A stretch of DNA of 6,418 nucleotides from Desulfobacteraceae bacterium (GCA_007131845.1 SLPT01000223.1:1-6418); one strand, 5' to 3'; positions 1 through 6,170 are shown, numbered from the stretch's first letter. The notes: generated by a model not told the origin, from the letters alone. Program-made: numbers and translations.

Positions 1-33
1 GCAGATATTGGTATCCAGCATATATTCTGTCAT
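1..33 (-). CDS. vapC: VapC-family PIN-domain toxin, N-terminal 11 residues only (runs off left edge)
   Basis: Read on the minus strand, an ATG at 33-31 opens the peptide MTEYMLDTNIC and continues past the window edge. The 'YMLDTNIC' start is the classic first beta strand of VapC/MvpA PIN-domain ribonucleases, and its Asp (residue 7) is the first of the acidic metal-binding residues. Family members cleave tRNA or other RNA and are held inactive by a cognate VapB antitoxin. The ATG overlaps the TGA of the frame upstream (ATGA), the usual arrangement of translationally coupled toxin-antitoxin pairs. A second in-frame ATG lies four codons in (21-19). The rest of the gene is outside the window, so whether the toxin is intact cannot be judged. 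Confidence 0.72.
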   Translation of the reverse strand, partial: MTEYMLDTNIC

Positions 34-119
34 AATTCTTCTCGTGTATCGACAGGCAGATCGCCGATATCCTCGGGAAAGTCGTCGCCCAAAAGCTTCC
101 TGGAAGATGAAGAAAAGGT
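30..119 (-). pseudogene. vapB: AbrB-type VapB antitoxin, C-terminal remnant without its DNA-binding domain
   Basis: A minus-strand frame open from just after a TAA at 122-120 to a TGA at 32-30 encodes about 29 residues. It includes KLLGDDFPEDI and ends in DTREEL. The 'DDF...P...RE' pattern resembles the toxin-binding tail of AbrB/SpoVT-fold VapB antitoxins that pair with MvpA-type VapC. The TGA overlaps the start of the VapC frame by ATGA, which supports the assignment. About 50 N-terminal residues holding the swapped-hairpin DNA-binding fold should precede this tail, but the frame is stopped at 122-120 and the neighbouring vapC gene ends only 38 bases further on, so the N-terminus is gone. 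An in-frame TTG at 92-90 has an AGGA about five bases upstream and could start a 21-residue tail peptide. That is speculation. Confidence 0.6.
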
Positions 120-159
120 TTAAAACTGGTTCCCGGTTGCCGTTCGTTTGGGGCACATA

Positions 160-561
160 TCAAGAGATATCAGCAAAGAGGCAATATACAAGCCCCTCGA
201 TTTTTTCAAAATGACGATCCAGTGTGACAAGTTCAGCGCCGGTTTCCATGGTTTGTGCAGCAATCCATATGTCATTAGTTGGAATCGGCGTCCCTTGCCT
301 TTTTAGCTGAGAGGCTATCCTGGAATACCTGTCCGAGGTAATCCCGGTGAGCTTAATCCTTTCTACCAGCGGATGAGAAAGAAAGCGGTCCAACTCGGAT
401 ATATTGCTTTTATACCGATTGCCGCCGCGGAACCCAAACATCAGTTCACCCAGCACGACAGGTGATATAAGTATCGTGTCCGCCCGGATCAGGTATTCAA
501 CTATTTCTTTATTGTTCAGTTTAAAACCGACATAGGCGCTTGTGTCCAGTATCAGCTTCAT
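160..561 (-). CDS. vapC: VapC-family PIN-domain ribonuclease toxin
   Basis: A 133-residue PIN-domain protein, the normal size for VapC toxins, which are Mg2+-dependent endoribonucleases acting on tRNA or rRNA in the cytoplasm. The four acidic active-site positions are all visible: Asp6 in MKLILDTSAY, Glu39 in VVLGELMFGF, Asp97 in PTNDIWIAA and Asp115 in TLDRHF. I place the start at the ATG at 561-559, which overlaps the antitoxin stop as ATGA and is preceded by GAAGAG eight bases upstream. A GTG two codons earlier (567-565) would add only Met-Gly. The toxin follows its antitoxin and is presumably translated by coupling from the same message. Catalytic residues are complete, so the toxin is probably active. 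The target RNA cannot be inferred. Confidence 0.93.
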   Translation of the reverse strand: MKLILDTSAYVGFKLNNKEIVEYLIRADTILISPVVLGELMFGFRGGNRYKSNISELDRFLSHPLVERIKLTGITSDRYSRIASQLKRQGTPIPTNDIWIAAQTMETGAELVTLDRHFEKIEGLVYCLFADIS

Positions 562-806
562 TCCCACATCTCTTCATCAATTTGTTCACATGACTGGATA
601 GCACGTTCAAATTCTTTTGCCTCATCCGCTGTCCAACCACCGGCAAGCTCTTTTAGAGAGGATGAGAGGGCGGATTCATGACTTTTAAATTCTTTGTGAA
701 TAATTTCCTTTACCACCTGATTTATTGATATTCCGCGATCTTTGGCAAGCTTTCGGACTTCTTTTTCGACTTCGGGGCTGATGCCTCTTATGGTGATTTG
801 CTGCAT
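558..806 (-). CDS. vapB: Ribbon-helix-helix VapB/FitA-like antitoxin
   Basis: An 82-residue antitoxin partner of the VapC encoded immediately downstream. Residues 2-40 (ITIRGISPEVEKEVRKLAKD, then GISINQVVKEIIHK) fit a ribbon-helix-helix fold: one beta strand that reads DNA as a dimer, then two helices. Residues 50-82 form an acidic, helix-forming tail with 'LKELAGGWT' and a Trp near the end, as in FitA-type antitoxins that thread this tail into the toxin's active site. The start ATG (806-804) has GGAG six bases upstream (816-813). Proteins of this class normally repress their own promoter together with the toxin. The promoter 30 to 55 bases upstream is a natural target, although I see no clear palindrome there. 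Base composition is more AT-rich than the selB and hemW regions, in keeping with acquired DNA. Confidence 0.9.
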   Translation of the reverse strand: MQQITIRGISPEVEKEVRKLAKDRGISINQVVKEIIHKEFKSHESALSSSLKELAGGWTADEAKEFERAIQSCEQIDEEMWE

Positions 807-812
807 GACTCA

Positions 813-816
813 CTCC
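813..816 (-). promoter_or_regulatory. Shine-Dalgarno site of the vapB antitoxin
   Basis: GGAG on the minus strand, six bases before the antitoxin ATG at 806. It is stronger than the toxin's own internal site, which fits the need for antitoxin to be made in excess. Confidence 0.75.
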
Positions 817-833
817 ATGATTCTTTTTGATTT

Positions 834-862
834 ATTATATGATGTACAGACTGAATTGTCAA
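834..862 (-). promoter_or_regulatory. Consensus sigma-70 promoter of the vapBC pair
   Basis: On the minus strand TTGACA (862-857) and TATAAT (839-834) are separated by exactly 17 bases, a perfect match to both consensus hexamers and to ideal spacing. Transcription would begin near 827, about 20 bases before the antitoxin start. Such strong autoregulated promoters are usual for toxin-antitoxin operons. Confidence 0.88.
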
Positions 863-1016
863 GCAGCAGTTATCCGCAAAATGGACATCGACATCTTCGA
901 GGTGTTCAACGCGGCGGCCTTTTAAAAACCCGGAGCCAGTGCCCGCAACGTCCCCGGCTATACCCGCAGGGCCATCGGCCGGTTTGCAAACGATAAGATA
1001 GAATCAAACGGCATGT
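863..1016. other. Gene-free junction stretch between vapBC promoter and truncated tRNA
   Basis: No complete gene is visible. On the plus strand one frame starting with ATG at 881-883 reads MDIDIFEVFNAAAF, meets TAA at 923-925 and stays open in the same frame beyond the stop (…RNVPGYTRRAIGRFANDK…) to a TGA inside the tRNA fragment at 1034-1036. The residues look protein-like, so this could be a decayed gene end, but I do not recognise a family. The composition is more GC-rich than the vapBC genes next to it. It borders the broken tRNA exactly where the tRNA similarity ends. Confidence 0.3.
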
Positions 1017-1047
1017 CCGGTGGCTCTTCCAGCTGAGCTATGGACCC
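1017..1047 (-). pseudogene. Truncated tRNA gene, 5' half only
   Basis: On the minus strand the sequence from 1047 reads GGGTCCA (5' acceptor strand), TA, then a perfect D-arm (GCTC, loop AGCTGGAA, GAGC at 1038-1023), then the first strand of an anticodon stem (about ACCGG). After about 1017 the match to a tRNA ends: there is no T at position 33, no returning anticodon stem, no T-arm and no 3' acceptor strand ending in CCA. The anticodon is therefore lost and the amino acid cannot be named. Its place 3' of tRNA-His and tRNA-Arg on the same strand suggests that it was once the third gene of a tRNA operon, later cut by an insertion or deletion. Confidence 0.75.
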
Positions 1048-1106
1048 TTCAAATGCGACGGCAGGCCCGCGCAACGGACCCATTCGATTTTTCGGAGTAG
1101 ATGATT

Positions 1107-1183
<77 letters not shown>

Positions 1184-1224
1184 AGGTTGAAAAAGGAGAC
1201 GTTGGGATTTGGGAAAAGGTTAAA

Positions 1225-1301
1225 TGGGGTGAGTGATGGGACTTGAACCCACGGCCACCAGGGCCACAACCTGGTGCTCTACCAACTGAGCTACACCCAC
1301 C
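1225..1301 (-). tRNA. tRNA-His (anticodon GTG)
   Basis: A complete minus-strand tRNA with encoded CCA. The acceptor GTGGGTG pairs with CACTCAC (one G·U), and the extra G at -1 (base 1301) faces C73, the identity mark of bacterial tRNA-His. The D-arm is GCTC/GAGC and the anticodon arm CCAGG-TTGTGGC-CCTGG, with GTG at 34-36. The T-stem ACGGG/CCCAT has one C·A mismatch at 50-64, mildly unusual, but the TTCAAGT loop is normal. It is the first gene after a good promoter at 1321-1349. Confidence 0.97.
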
Positions 1302-1320
1302 ATAACCTTTGAAAGTTGAT

Positions 1321-1349
1321 TCTATACCAAATGGATCTGCATTTTGCAA
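1321..1349 (-). promoter_or_regulatory. Promoter of the tRNA-His/tRNA-Arg operon
   Basis: On the minus strand TTGCAA (1349-1344) and TATAGA (1326-1321) are 17 bases apart, with a likely start near 1314, about 13 bases before the tRNA 5' end. The position and match suit a stable-RNA promoter. No further promoter is apparent between the two tRNAs. Confidence 0.65.
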
Positions 1350-1403
1350 CCGGTTTTCGCGAGTTTTTTCACAATCCCGGAAGCCCTGCCGGACAACTTA
1401 TTG

Positions 1404-1431
1404 TTGACCGGTTTTCGGCTTTTTGTATATA
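1404..1431 (+). promoter_or_regulatory. Likely promoter of the small membrane protein-selB operon
   Basis: On the plus strand TTGACC (1404-1409) is followed 16 bases later by TATATA (1426-1431); TATAGT at 1428-1433 is an alternative -10 at 18 bases. Transcription would start near 1438, leaving a leader of about 80 bases. A weaker possibility is TTGCTT at 1437-1442 with TATAAC further on. The -10 overlaps the left arm of the inverted repeat at 1422-1460, so access may be controlled by a DNA-binding protein. Confidence 0.5.
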
Positions 1432-1460
1432 GTACCTTGCTTATAACCTGTATATACAAA
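1422..1460. repeat. Operator-like inverted repeat, TTTGTATATA ... TATATACAAA
   Basis: Two perfect 10-base arms (1422-1431 and 1451-1460) are separated by 19 bases. The right arm lies in a perfect 10-base palindrome, TGTATATACA (1449-1458); the left has a near copy, TGTATATAGT (1424-1433), so two similar dimer sites lie 25 bases apart centre to centre. TTATAAC also occurs twice as a direct repeat, at 1441-1447 and 1461-1467. The left site covers the predicted -10 of the selB-side promoter, suggesting repression by an unknown dimeric regulator. AT-rich DNA makes some chance palindromes likely, so this is inference. Confidence 0.45.
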
Positions 1461-1518
1461 TTATAACAATCAAATTTCCTTCTTTCAAACCATCACCATC
1501 GGAATAACCGGAGCACTC

Positions 1519-1692
1519 ATGCACGAGCTTTCAATGTTTATAATGCGGGTCTGCCTGGGCGGGCTGTTCGCATACATCATCGCAAGAATCTTCCGGCCGG
1601 AGGCAGGTATCGGCTTTATTGCGGGCATGGCCGCTTTTCTCGTAATCATGGCATACCTGCTGGAGTTTCTGCGCACGCGCGACAAGCAATAA
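1519..1692 (+). CDS. Small two-helix membrane protein of unknown function
   Basis: A 57-residue protein. Start ATG at 1519 is preceded by CGGAG five bases upstream (1509-1513), a convincing ribosome site. Residues about 6-22 (MFIMRVCLGGLFAYIIA) and 31-48 (a Gly/Ala/Phe-rich stretch ending AYLLEFL) are hydrophobic and would form two short membrane helices joined by a positively charged turn (RIFRPEA). The tail RTRDKQ is charged. By the positive-inside rule the turn is probably cytoplasmic, but the tail is also basic, so topology is uncertain. I do not recognise a family. It precedes selB by 37 bases on the same strand, probably on one transcript. A link with selenocysteine incorporation is not implied by anything in the protein. 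Confidence 0.75.
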   Translation: MHELSMFIMRVCLGGLFAYIIARIFRPEAGIGFIAGMAAFLVIMAYLLEFLRTRDKQ

Positions 1693-1711
1693 ACGTCCGA
1701 AAACGGAAAAC

Positions 1712-1716
1712 AGGAG
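1712..1716 (+). promoter_or_regulatory. Shine-Dalgarno site of selB, far from its TTG start
   Basis: AGGAG lies 13 bases before the TTG at 1730, longer than the usual 5 to 9. Together with the TTG start this suggests low translation, which is sensible for a factor needed in small amounts. Confidence 0.6.
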
Positions 1717-1729
1717 AACATAGAAACCC

Positions 1730-3646
1730 TTGAAGCAGATCATCTTAGGCACCGCAGGACACATCGATCACGGCAAGACAAGCCTGGTAAAGGCTGTTTC
1801 CGGCACGGATACCGACCGCCTGGTGGAGGAAAAACGCCGCGGCATAACCATCGAGCTGGGGTTTGCATCCATTGACCTTCCCAGCGGGCTCCATATCGGC
1901 GTGGTGGACGTCCCCGGGCACGAAAAATTCGTCAAGAACATGGTGGCCGGTGCGGCCGGCATCGATGTGGTGGCCATGATCATCGCCGCCGACGAAGGCG
2001 TCATGCCCCAGACCCGTGAACACATGGAAATCTGCTCGCTTCTTGGCATCCGGTACGGGTTTGTGGTGCTGACCAAGATCGACATGGTGGACGAGGAATG
2101 GCTGGAACTGGTCAAGGAAGACGTATCCGACTTCATGGCCGGCACCTTCCTGGAAGACGCCCCCATCGTCCCGGTATCCGCCATGACCGGCGAAGGCATC
2201 GACGAGATGATCCGGGTGCTCGACGAATACTGTCAGATACTTCCGGCACGCTCCTCGGCCGGGGTGTTCCGGCTTCCCGTGGACCGGGTCTTTTCCATGA
2301 AGGGATTCGGAACCGTCATCACCGGAACACTCATATCCGGCAGAATCCGCAACGGCGAGCAGGTGATGATCTATCCCTCCGGGATCACCTCCAAGATCCG
2401 CGGCATCCAGGTTCATGACAAGAGCGTGGAGGAATCCGAAGCGGGACTTCGAACCGCCGTCAACTTCCAGGGCATCGACAAGCACACCGTCCATCGGGGG
2501 GATGTGCTGGCACGGCCGGGCACCCTGATGCCCACCTACATGATCGATACCGAGCTTCAGCTGCTCAAGAGCAACGAGCGCCCGCTCAAAAACCGGACGC
2601 GGGTTCGCCTTCATATCGGCACCAGCCAGATGCCCTGCAATGTGATCCTGCTTGACCGGGACGTTCTGGAACCGGGCGATACCGCACCGGCCCAGCTTCG
2701 GATGGAAGGCCCCGTGGCCTGCATGAGAGACGACCGATTCGTGATCCGCAGCTATTCACCCGTCTACACGATCGGCGGCGGCCCCGTGCTCAACCCGGTG
2801 CCGCCCAAGCATAAACGGTTCAGAAAAGATGTGGCGGACCGTATCGCGCGCCTGCGGGATGCGGACCCCGAGGAACTCACCGCCCTGCACATAGAAATCG
2901 TGGAATACCGGGAAGCCTCTTTCCGGGAGTTGGTCGTGCTGAGCAATCTTTCGGACAAGGTCATGGAAAACACCCTCCAGAAGCTTATGTCGGAAAGAAC
3001 CATCATCCAGACCGAGCGCAGCGAGCGCCGCTTCATACACGCCCAAACCCTGGCGGCCTTCAAAGAAGAAACCATCGGCATCCTGGAACGATACCACGAA
3101 AAAAACCCCCTCAAAGGCGGCATGTCCAAGGGGGAGCTTCGCTCCAAGTTTCCGGATATCAAAACGGACCGTCTGTTCAATCAGCTCATCGGTATCCTGA
3201 TCAAGGCGCAGGCGATCGAGCAGGTGGAAGACAGCATCCGGCTGGCAGGCCGCCGGGTCACCCTCAAGACGGACATGACGGAGCTCAAAGACAAGATCAT
3301 GGCCCGCTTTACGGATAGCGGCCTGCAGCCCCCGACATTCAAGGATCTCTGCCGGGATATCGGCGCAAACCCCACGGATGTGAAAAACGTGCTCATGCAC
3401 CTGGTGGATGACGGCCAGCTTGTCAAGGTAAAGGAAGATCTGTTCTTTCACCGGCAAGCCATCGAAAACCTGCGGGAACGGCTCGTGACGTTCCTGTCCG
3501 ACAACGAATCGATCGACACGCCCGGGTTCAAGGAACTCACCGGCGCATCCAGAAAATACACCATCCCCCTGCTGGAACACTTCGATTCGGTCAACGTGAC
3601 CCTGCGGGTGGGTGATACCCGCAAGCTGCGGCGCAAACAAGGCTGA
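1730..3646 (+). CDS. selB: Selenocysteine-specific translation elongation factor SelB
   Basis: A 638-residue GTPase that carries Sec-tRNA(Sec) to the ribosome at UGA codons marked by a SECIS hairpin. GTP-binding motifs are clear: G1 GHIDHGKT (10-17), switch region [10 protein letters not shown] (37-45), G3 DVPGH (60-64), G4 TKID (115-118, Thr in place of the usual Asn, common in SelB) and G5 region PVSAMTGEG (148-156). Beta-barrel domains 2 and 3 follow (about 175-350, with [12 protein letters not shown] and YTIGGG). Winged-helix repeats that bind SECIS RNA fill about 370-638, including the SelB-typical [12 protein letters not shown] near the end. Length is normal and the gene is intact. The start must be TTG at 1730: an in-frame TAG lies at 1721-1723 and no other start codon precedes the G1 motif. 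AGGAG at 1712-1716 is 13 bases away, rather far, so initiation may be modest. selA and selC are not in the window. Confidence 0.97.
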   Translation: MKQIILGTAGHIDHGKTSLVKAVSGTDTDRLVEEKRRGITIELGFASIDLPSGLHIGVVDVPGHEKFVKNMVAGAAGIDVVAMIIAADEGVMPQTREHMEICSLLGIRYGFVVLTKIDMVDEEWLELVKEDVSDFMAGTFLEDAPIVPVSAMTGEGIDEMIRVLDEYCQILPARSSAGVFRLPVDRVFSMKGFGTVITGTLISGRIRNGEQVMIYPSGITSKIRGIQVHDKSVEESEAGLRTAVNFQGIDKHTVHRGDVLARPGTLMPTYMIDTELQLLKSNERPLKNRTRVRLHIGTSQMPCNVILLDRDVLEPGDTAPAQLRMEGPVACMRDDRFVIRSYSPVYTIGGGPVLNPVPPKHKRFRKDVADRIARLRDADPEELTALHIEIVEYREASFRELVVLSNLSDKVMENTLQKLMSERTIIQTERSERRFIHAQTLAAFKEETIGILERYHEKNPLKGGMSKGELRSKFPDIKTDRLFNQLIGILIKAQAIEQVEDSIRLAGRRVTLKTDMTELKDKIMARFTDSGLQPPTFKDLCRDIGANPTDVKNVLMHLVDDGQLVKVKEDLFFHRQAIENLRERLVTFLSDNESIDTPGFKELTGASRKYTIPLLEHFDSVNVTLRVGDTRKLRRKQG

Positions 3647-3692
3647 CGGCTTCGAAAAAAGTCCAATACCTGCGTTACGCCCCGGATCCGCC

Positions 3693-4850
3693 TCAGATCC
3701 GATCGATCAGGGCGGCCGCGATGCTTTCATGAAAAAGCATCCCCTCCGGGGTCAGGCGGCAGCTCTTTTCGTCTACGACCATCCTGCCTTGCGCCGCAAA
3801 CTTGTCCGAAACATCTTCAAAAACAGAGACGAAATCCACGCCGAAGCGGCTTTCAAACGCTGCAAAGGAGATCCCTTGCGCGCGGCGAAGCCCCAGGTAG
3901 ACGGCTTCCATCATCTGCTGGGCGGCATCCAGGGTTTCGGAAGTTTCTACCGGCAGCATGCCCGCTCCGATGGCGTCGATGTATCCGGATACCGAACGGA
4001 TATTGGCCGTGCGGACCGGATCGCAATACGAATGTGCGGCAGGCCCCAGGCCCAGGTAGGGCCGGTTGTCCCAGTACCCGCTGTTATGGACGGACCTGTA
4101 GCCGGGATGGATCGCAAAGTTGGAGATTTCGTAGTGTTCGTAGCCCCGGTCTGAAAGGCCCCGGGATGCGGCCAGAAAAAGCCTGCCCGCCATATCGTCG
4201 TCCGGCAGTTGGAATCGCCCCGCCCGCCGGTCATTTTCCATCGGCGTGCCCGGCTCCAGGGTGAGCATGTAGCAGGAAATGTGCTCCGGCGCAAAGGCGA
4301 CCGCTGTTTCCATCTCCTTTGCCCAACGGCTTTCGTCCGCGCCCGGCAGCCCGTAGATGAGATCGATGCCGATAGAGTTAAAACCCGCCCTTCGCGCCAG
4401 CCGGATCGCGTCCATGGCGTCTGCGGCCGTATGCATCCGCCCCAGAAAAGACAGTGCGCAGTCATCAAAAGACTGCACCCCGATATTGATCCGGTTGACG
4501 CCTGAAGCCCGCAGGCCGGACAGCTCCTCCGCCGTGATCGTCGCCGGGTTGGCCTCGATGGTGATCTCCGCATCCGGCAAAACGAAAAAATGCCGGCGCG
4601 CGGCATCCAGAATTTCTTCAATCAGACGGCTGCCGAGCGCCGTGGGTGTGCCCCCGCCCAGATACAGGGAGCCAAAGGCATGCCCGCCCCACCCGCTTTC
4701 ATCTTTGCGCATGCGCATCTCATCTTCGAGCGCGGCCCCGAATGCAGGGGCCGATTCAAGGTCCGTGACGGAATAAAAATCGCAGTACGGGCACTTGCGC
4801 AGGCAGAACGGCACGTGGATGTACAGTCCGGATGCAGCGGCAGTTCGCAT
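3693..4850 (-). CDS. hemW: HemW, radical SAM haem chaperone (HemN-like)
   Basis: A 385-residue radical SAM protein. The [4Fe-4S] cluster motif is C16-x3-C20-x2-C23 in VPFCLRKCPYCDFYS. SAM-binding elements follow: GGGTP (65-69), EANP (99-102), GVQSF (124-128) and DLIYGLPG (163-170). The HemW signature HNSGYW is at 255-260. 'CPYCDF' with no fourth Cys is the HemW form; true oxygen-independent coproporphyrinogen oxidase (HemN) has CxFCxC and is longer. HemW binds haem and is thought to pass it to respiratory enzymes; many genomes still call it coproporphyrinogen oxidase. ATG at 4850 has AAGGA about 11 bases upstream. It follows the other radical SAM gene by 28 bases, so the two form an operon, and it converges on selB with a 46-base gap. 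Confidence 0.93.
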   Translation of the reverse strand: MRTAAASGLYIHVPFCLRKCPYCDFYSVTDLESAPAFGAALEDEMRMRKDESGWGGHAFGSLYLGGGTPTALGSRLIEEILDAARRHFFVLPDAEITIEANPATITAEELSGLRASGVNRINIGVQSFDDCALSFLGRMHTAADAMDAIRLARRAGFNSIGIDLIYGLPGADESRWAKEMETAVAFAPEHISCYMLTLEPGTPMENDRRAGRFQLPDDDMAGRLFLAASRGLSDRGYEHYEISNFAIHPGYRSVHNSGYWDNRPYLGLGPAAHSYCDPVRTANIRSVSGYIDAIGAGMLPVETSETLDAAQQMMEAVYLGLRRAQGISFAAFESRFGVDFVSVFEDVSDKFAAQGRMVVDEKSCRLTPEGMLFHESIAAALIDRI

Positions 4851-4878
4851 GGGAAAGAAAATCCTTTTCGTCTGCCGA

Positions 4879-6045
4879 TCAGATAAACCGGGTCATCATG
4901 GTATCGATAAACTGATCCACGTTTTCCGGGGTGATGCCGTAATCGGAGACCACCTTTTCGATTTCCTTTACCGCGCTGGCATCGGACACATCCTCCAGCC
5001 GCCGGAAATACCCCAGACGGCGGCCCACTTGGTAGAGCATGCGCTCGCGGTCCGGCATCTCCAGAAACCGCCGGATCACCCCGGTCATCTTGTCCTTGTC
5101 GCCGGGCAGCTTTCCTTCCACTTCCTCGAAGAGATTAAGGATGTGATCGCTTCGGATATAGCTTTCGATGCCCTCCAGGCTTTCCAGGAACAAAAGGATC
5201 TCCTGGGCCGCCTCGTAGTCGGTGAGCTTTTCGAAGCGCCCGGACTGGTACTCCTCGTAGAGTGGAACACTGGCCGGAATGGCAAGGGTCCGCAGCCGGA
5301 TAAAGTGGGGATTGATCTGGTTCAGCGCATCCGCGGTCTCCCGAGCGTGGTTTTCGGAAAGATCCCTTCCGCCAAGCCCCGGCATGACATACTCGGAAAG
5401 CTCCATCCCCGCCTTGACGACCTTTTTGCCGCCCTTGATGTGCTGCTCCTTGTCGCTCCCCTTGGCCACCCGCTTGAGCACCTCGTCGGATGCGGATTCC
5501 ATGCCGATATGCACCCGGTTGAGCCCGGCATCCGCGATTTCCTTGAGTTCACTGTCACTGATGCGGGCAACGGTGTGGGATCTTGCGTAGGATGTGATCC
5601 GCTTTATCCACGGAAACCGGGTCTTCAGGTGCCTCAGGATTTCCAGCATGTCGGCCGGTTTGATGATCAGCGAGTTGGCATCCTGGAGAAAGACGGACTC
5701 CATACCGGCTGAAAGCCAGTTCAACGCCGCGTGAAATGCCTGGCGATCCGGGCCGGAGGATAGTTTGGCCATGTACGTGTCGATATCCTCCCGTGCGATC
5801 TGACCGGAGTCGTTGATCATCTTCCGGAGTGCCTCAACGTGGGCGGCCACGGCGTCGATGTCCTTTTTCACGTGATCTGCCGGGCGAAGCGAAAAACGCT
5901 CGTTTTTGTATACCGGGCAGAACGCGCACTTGTTCCAGGGGCAGTTGCGGCTGACCCGTATCAGCAGGGAATACGCCTCGCTGGGCGGCCGGATCGGCCC
6001 CTGCTCAAAACCCTTGTAGTCTTCTTTTGCTCTTGATTTGCTCAT
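4879..6045 (-). CDS. Radical SAM protein of unknown function, CX4CX2C cluster motif
   Basis: A 388-residue protein with the cluster motif RNCPWNKCAFCPVYK, Cys35, Cys40 and Cys43, spaced CX4CX2C rather than the usual CX3CX2C. I recall similar CX4C spacing in an uncharacterised COG1032-like family. Other family-like blocks are SVFLQDANSL (117-126), LNRVHIGMESASDEVLKR (about 175-192), MPGLGGRD (221-228), RTLAIPASVPLYEEY (252-266) and SDHILNLFEEVEGKLPGDK (299-317). The barrel looks like the Elp3/MiaB type without a B12 domain. Substrate and reaction are unknown. I choose ATG at 6045; the frame can be extended to a TTG at 6162, but the extra 39 residues show no family feature. The ribosome site at the ATG is weak, so the start is less sure than the gene. 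It is first in an operon with hemW. Confidence 0.88.
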   Translation of the reverse strand: MSKSRAKEDYKGFEQGPIRPPSEAYSLLIRVSRNCPWNKCAFCPVYKNERFSLRPADHVKKDIDAVAAHVEALRKMINDSGQIAREDIDTYMAKLSSGPDRQAFHAALNWLSAGMESVFLQDANSLIIKPADMLEILRHLKTRFPWIKRITSYARSHTVARISDSELKEIADAGLNRVHIGMESASDEVLKRVAKGSDKEQHIKGGKKVVKAGMELSEYVMPGLGGRDLSENHARETADALNQINPHFIRLRTLAIPASVPLYEEYQSGRFEKLTDYEAAQEILLFLESLEGIESYIRSDHILNLFEEVEGKLPGDKDKMTGVIRRFLEMPDRERMLYQVGRRLGYFRRLEDVSDASAVKEIEKVVSDYGITPENVDQFIDTMMTRFI

Positions 6046-6170
6046 GAAAGTATGGTTTCTTTTTAATGGTGTATGATTCGGTTTCGATGCACATGCAAAC
6101 GGTCCGCCAGATTCCCCCTGGCACCCGTAAAATACCGCATAATTTTGATGCACTCGTAACAATCCCGATC

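Noticed and set aside
742..996. Plus-strand frame of 84 codons crossing the start and promoter of vapB
   Set aside because: It runs antisense to the antitoxin and through its perfect promoter, with no motif or ribosome site.
1745..3640. Long open frames antisense to selB (about 289 and 294 codons, minus strand)
   Set aside because: They mirror the high third-position GC of selB, show no recognisable motifs and lie wholly under a gene with complete family motifs.
3644..3692. Possible SECIS element or selenocysteine UGA near selB
   Set aside because: The selB TGA is followed by no coding continuation and no stable hairpin at the right distance; both radical SAM genes also end normally.
3683..3701. 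CGGATC / GATCCG hairpin between selB and hemW as a bidirectional terminator
   Set aside because: The stem is only six pairs, it overlaps the hemW stop codon and has no T-run on either strand after the stem.
3947..4776. Long overlapping frames within hemW on both strands
   Set aside because: Shadow frames in GC-rich coding DNA; their Arg/Ser/Pro-rich composition is not protein-like, while the hemW frame has every family motif.
6046..6162. N-terminal extension of the radical SAM protein to a TTG at 6162
   Set aside because: The 39 added residues carry no conserved block and the start codon is weak; the ATG at 6045 gives a usual N-terminus shortly before the cluster motif.
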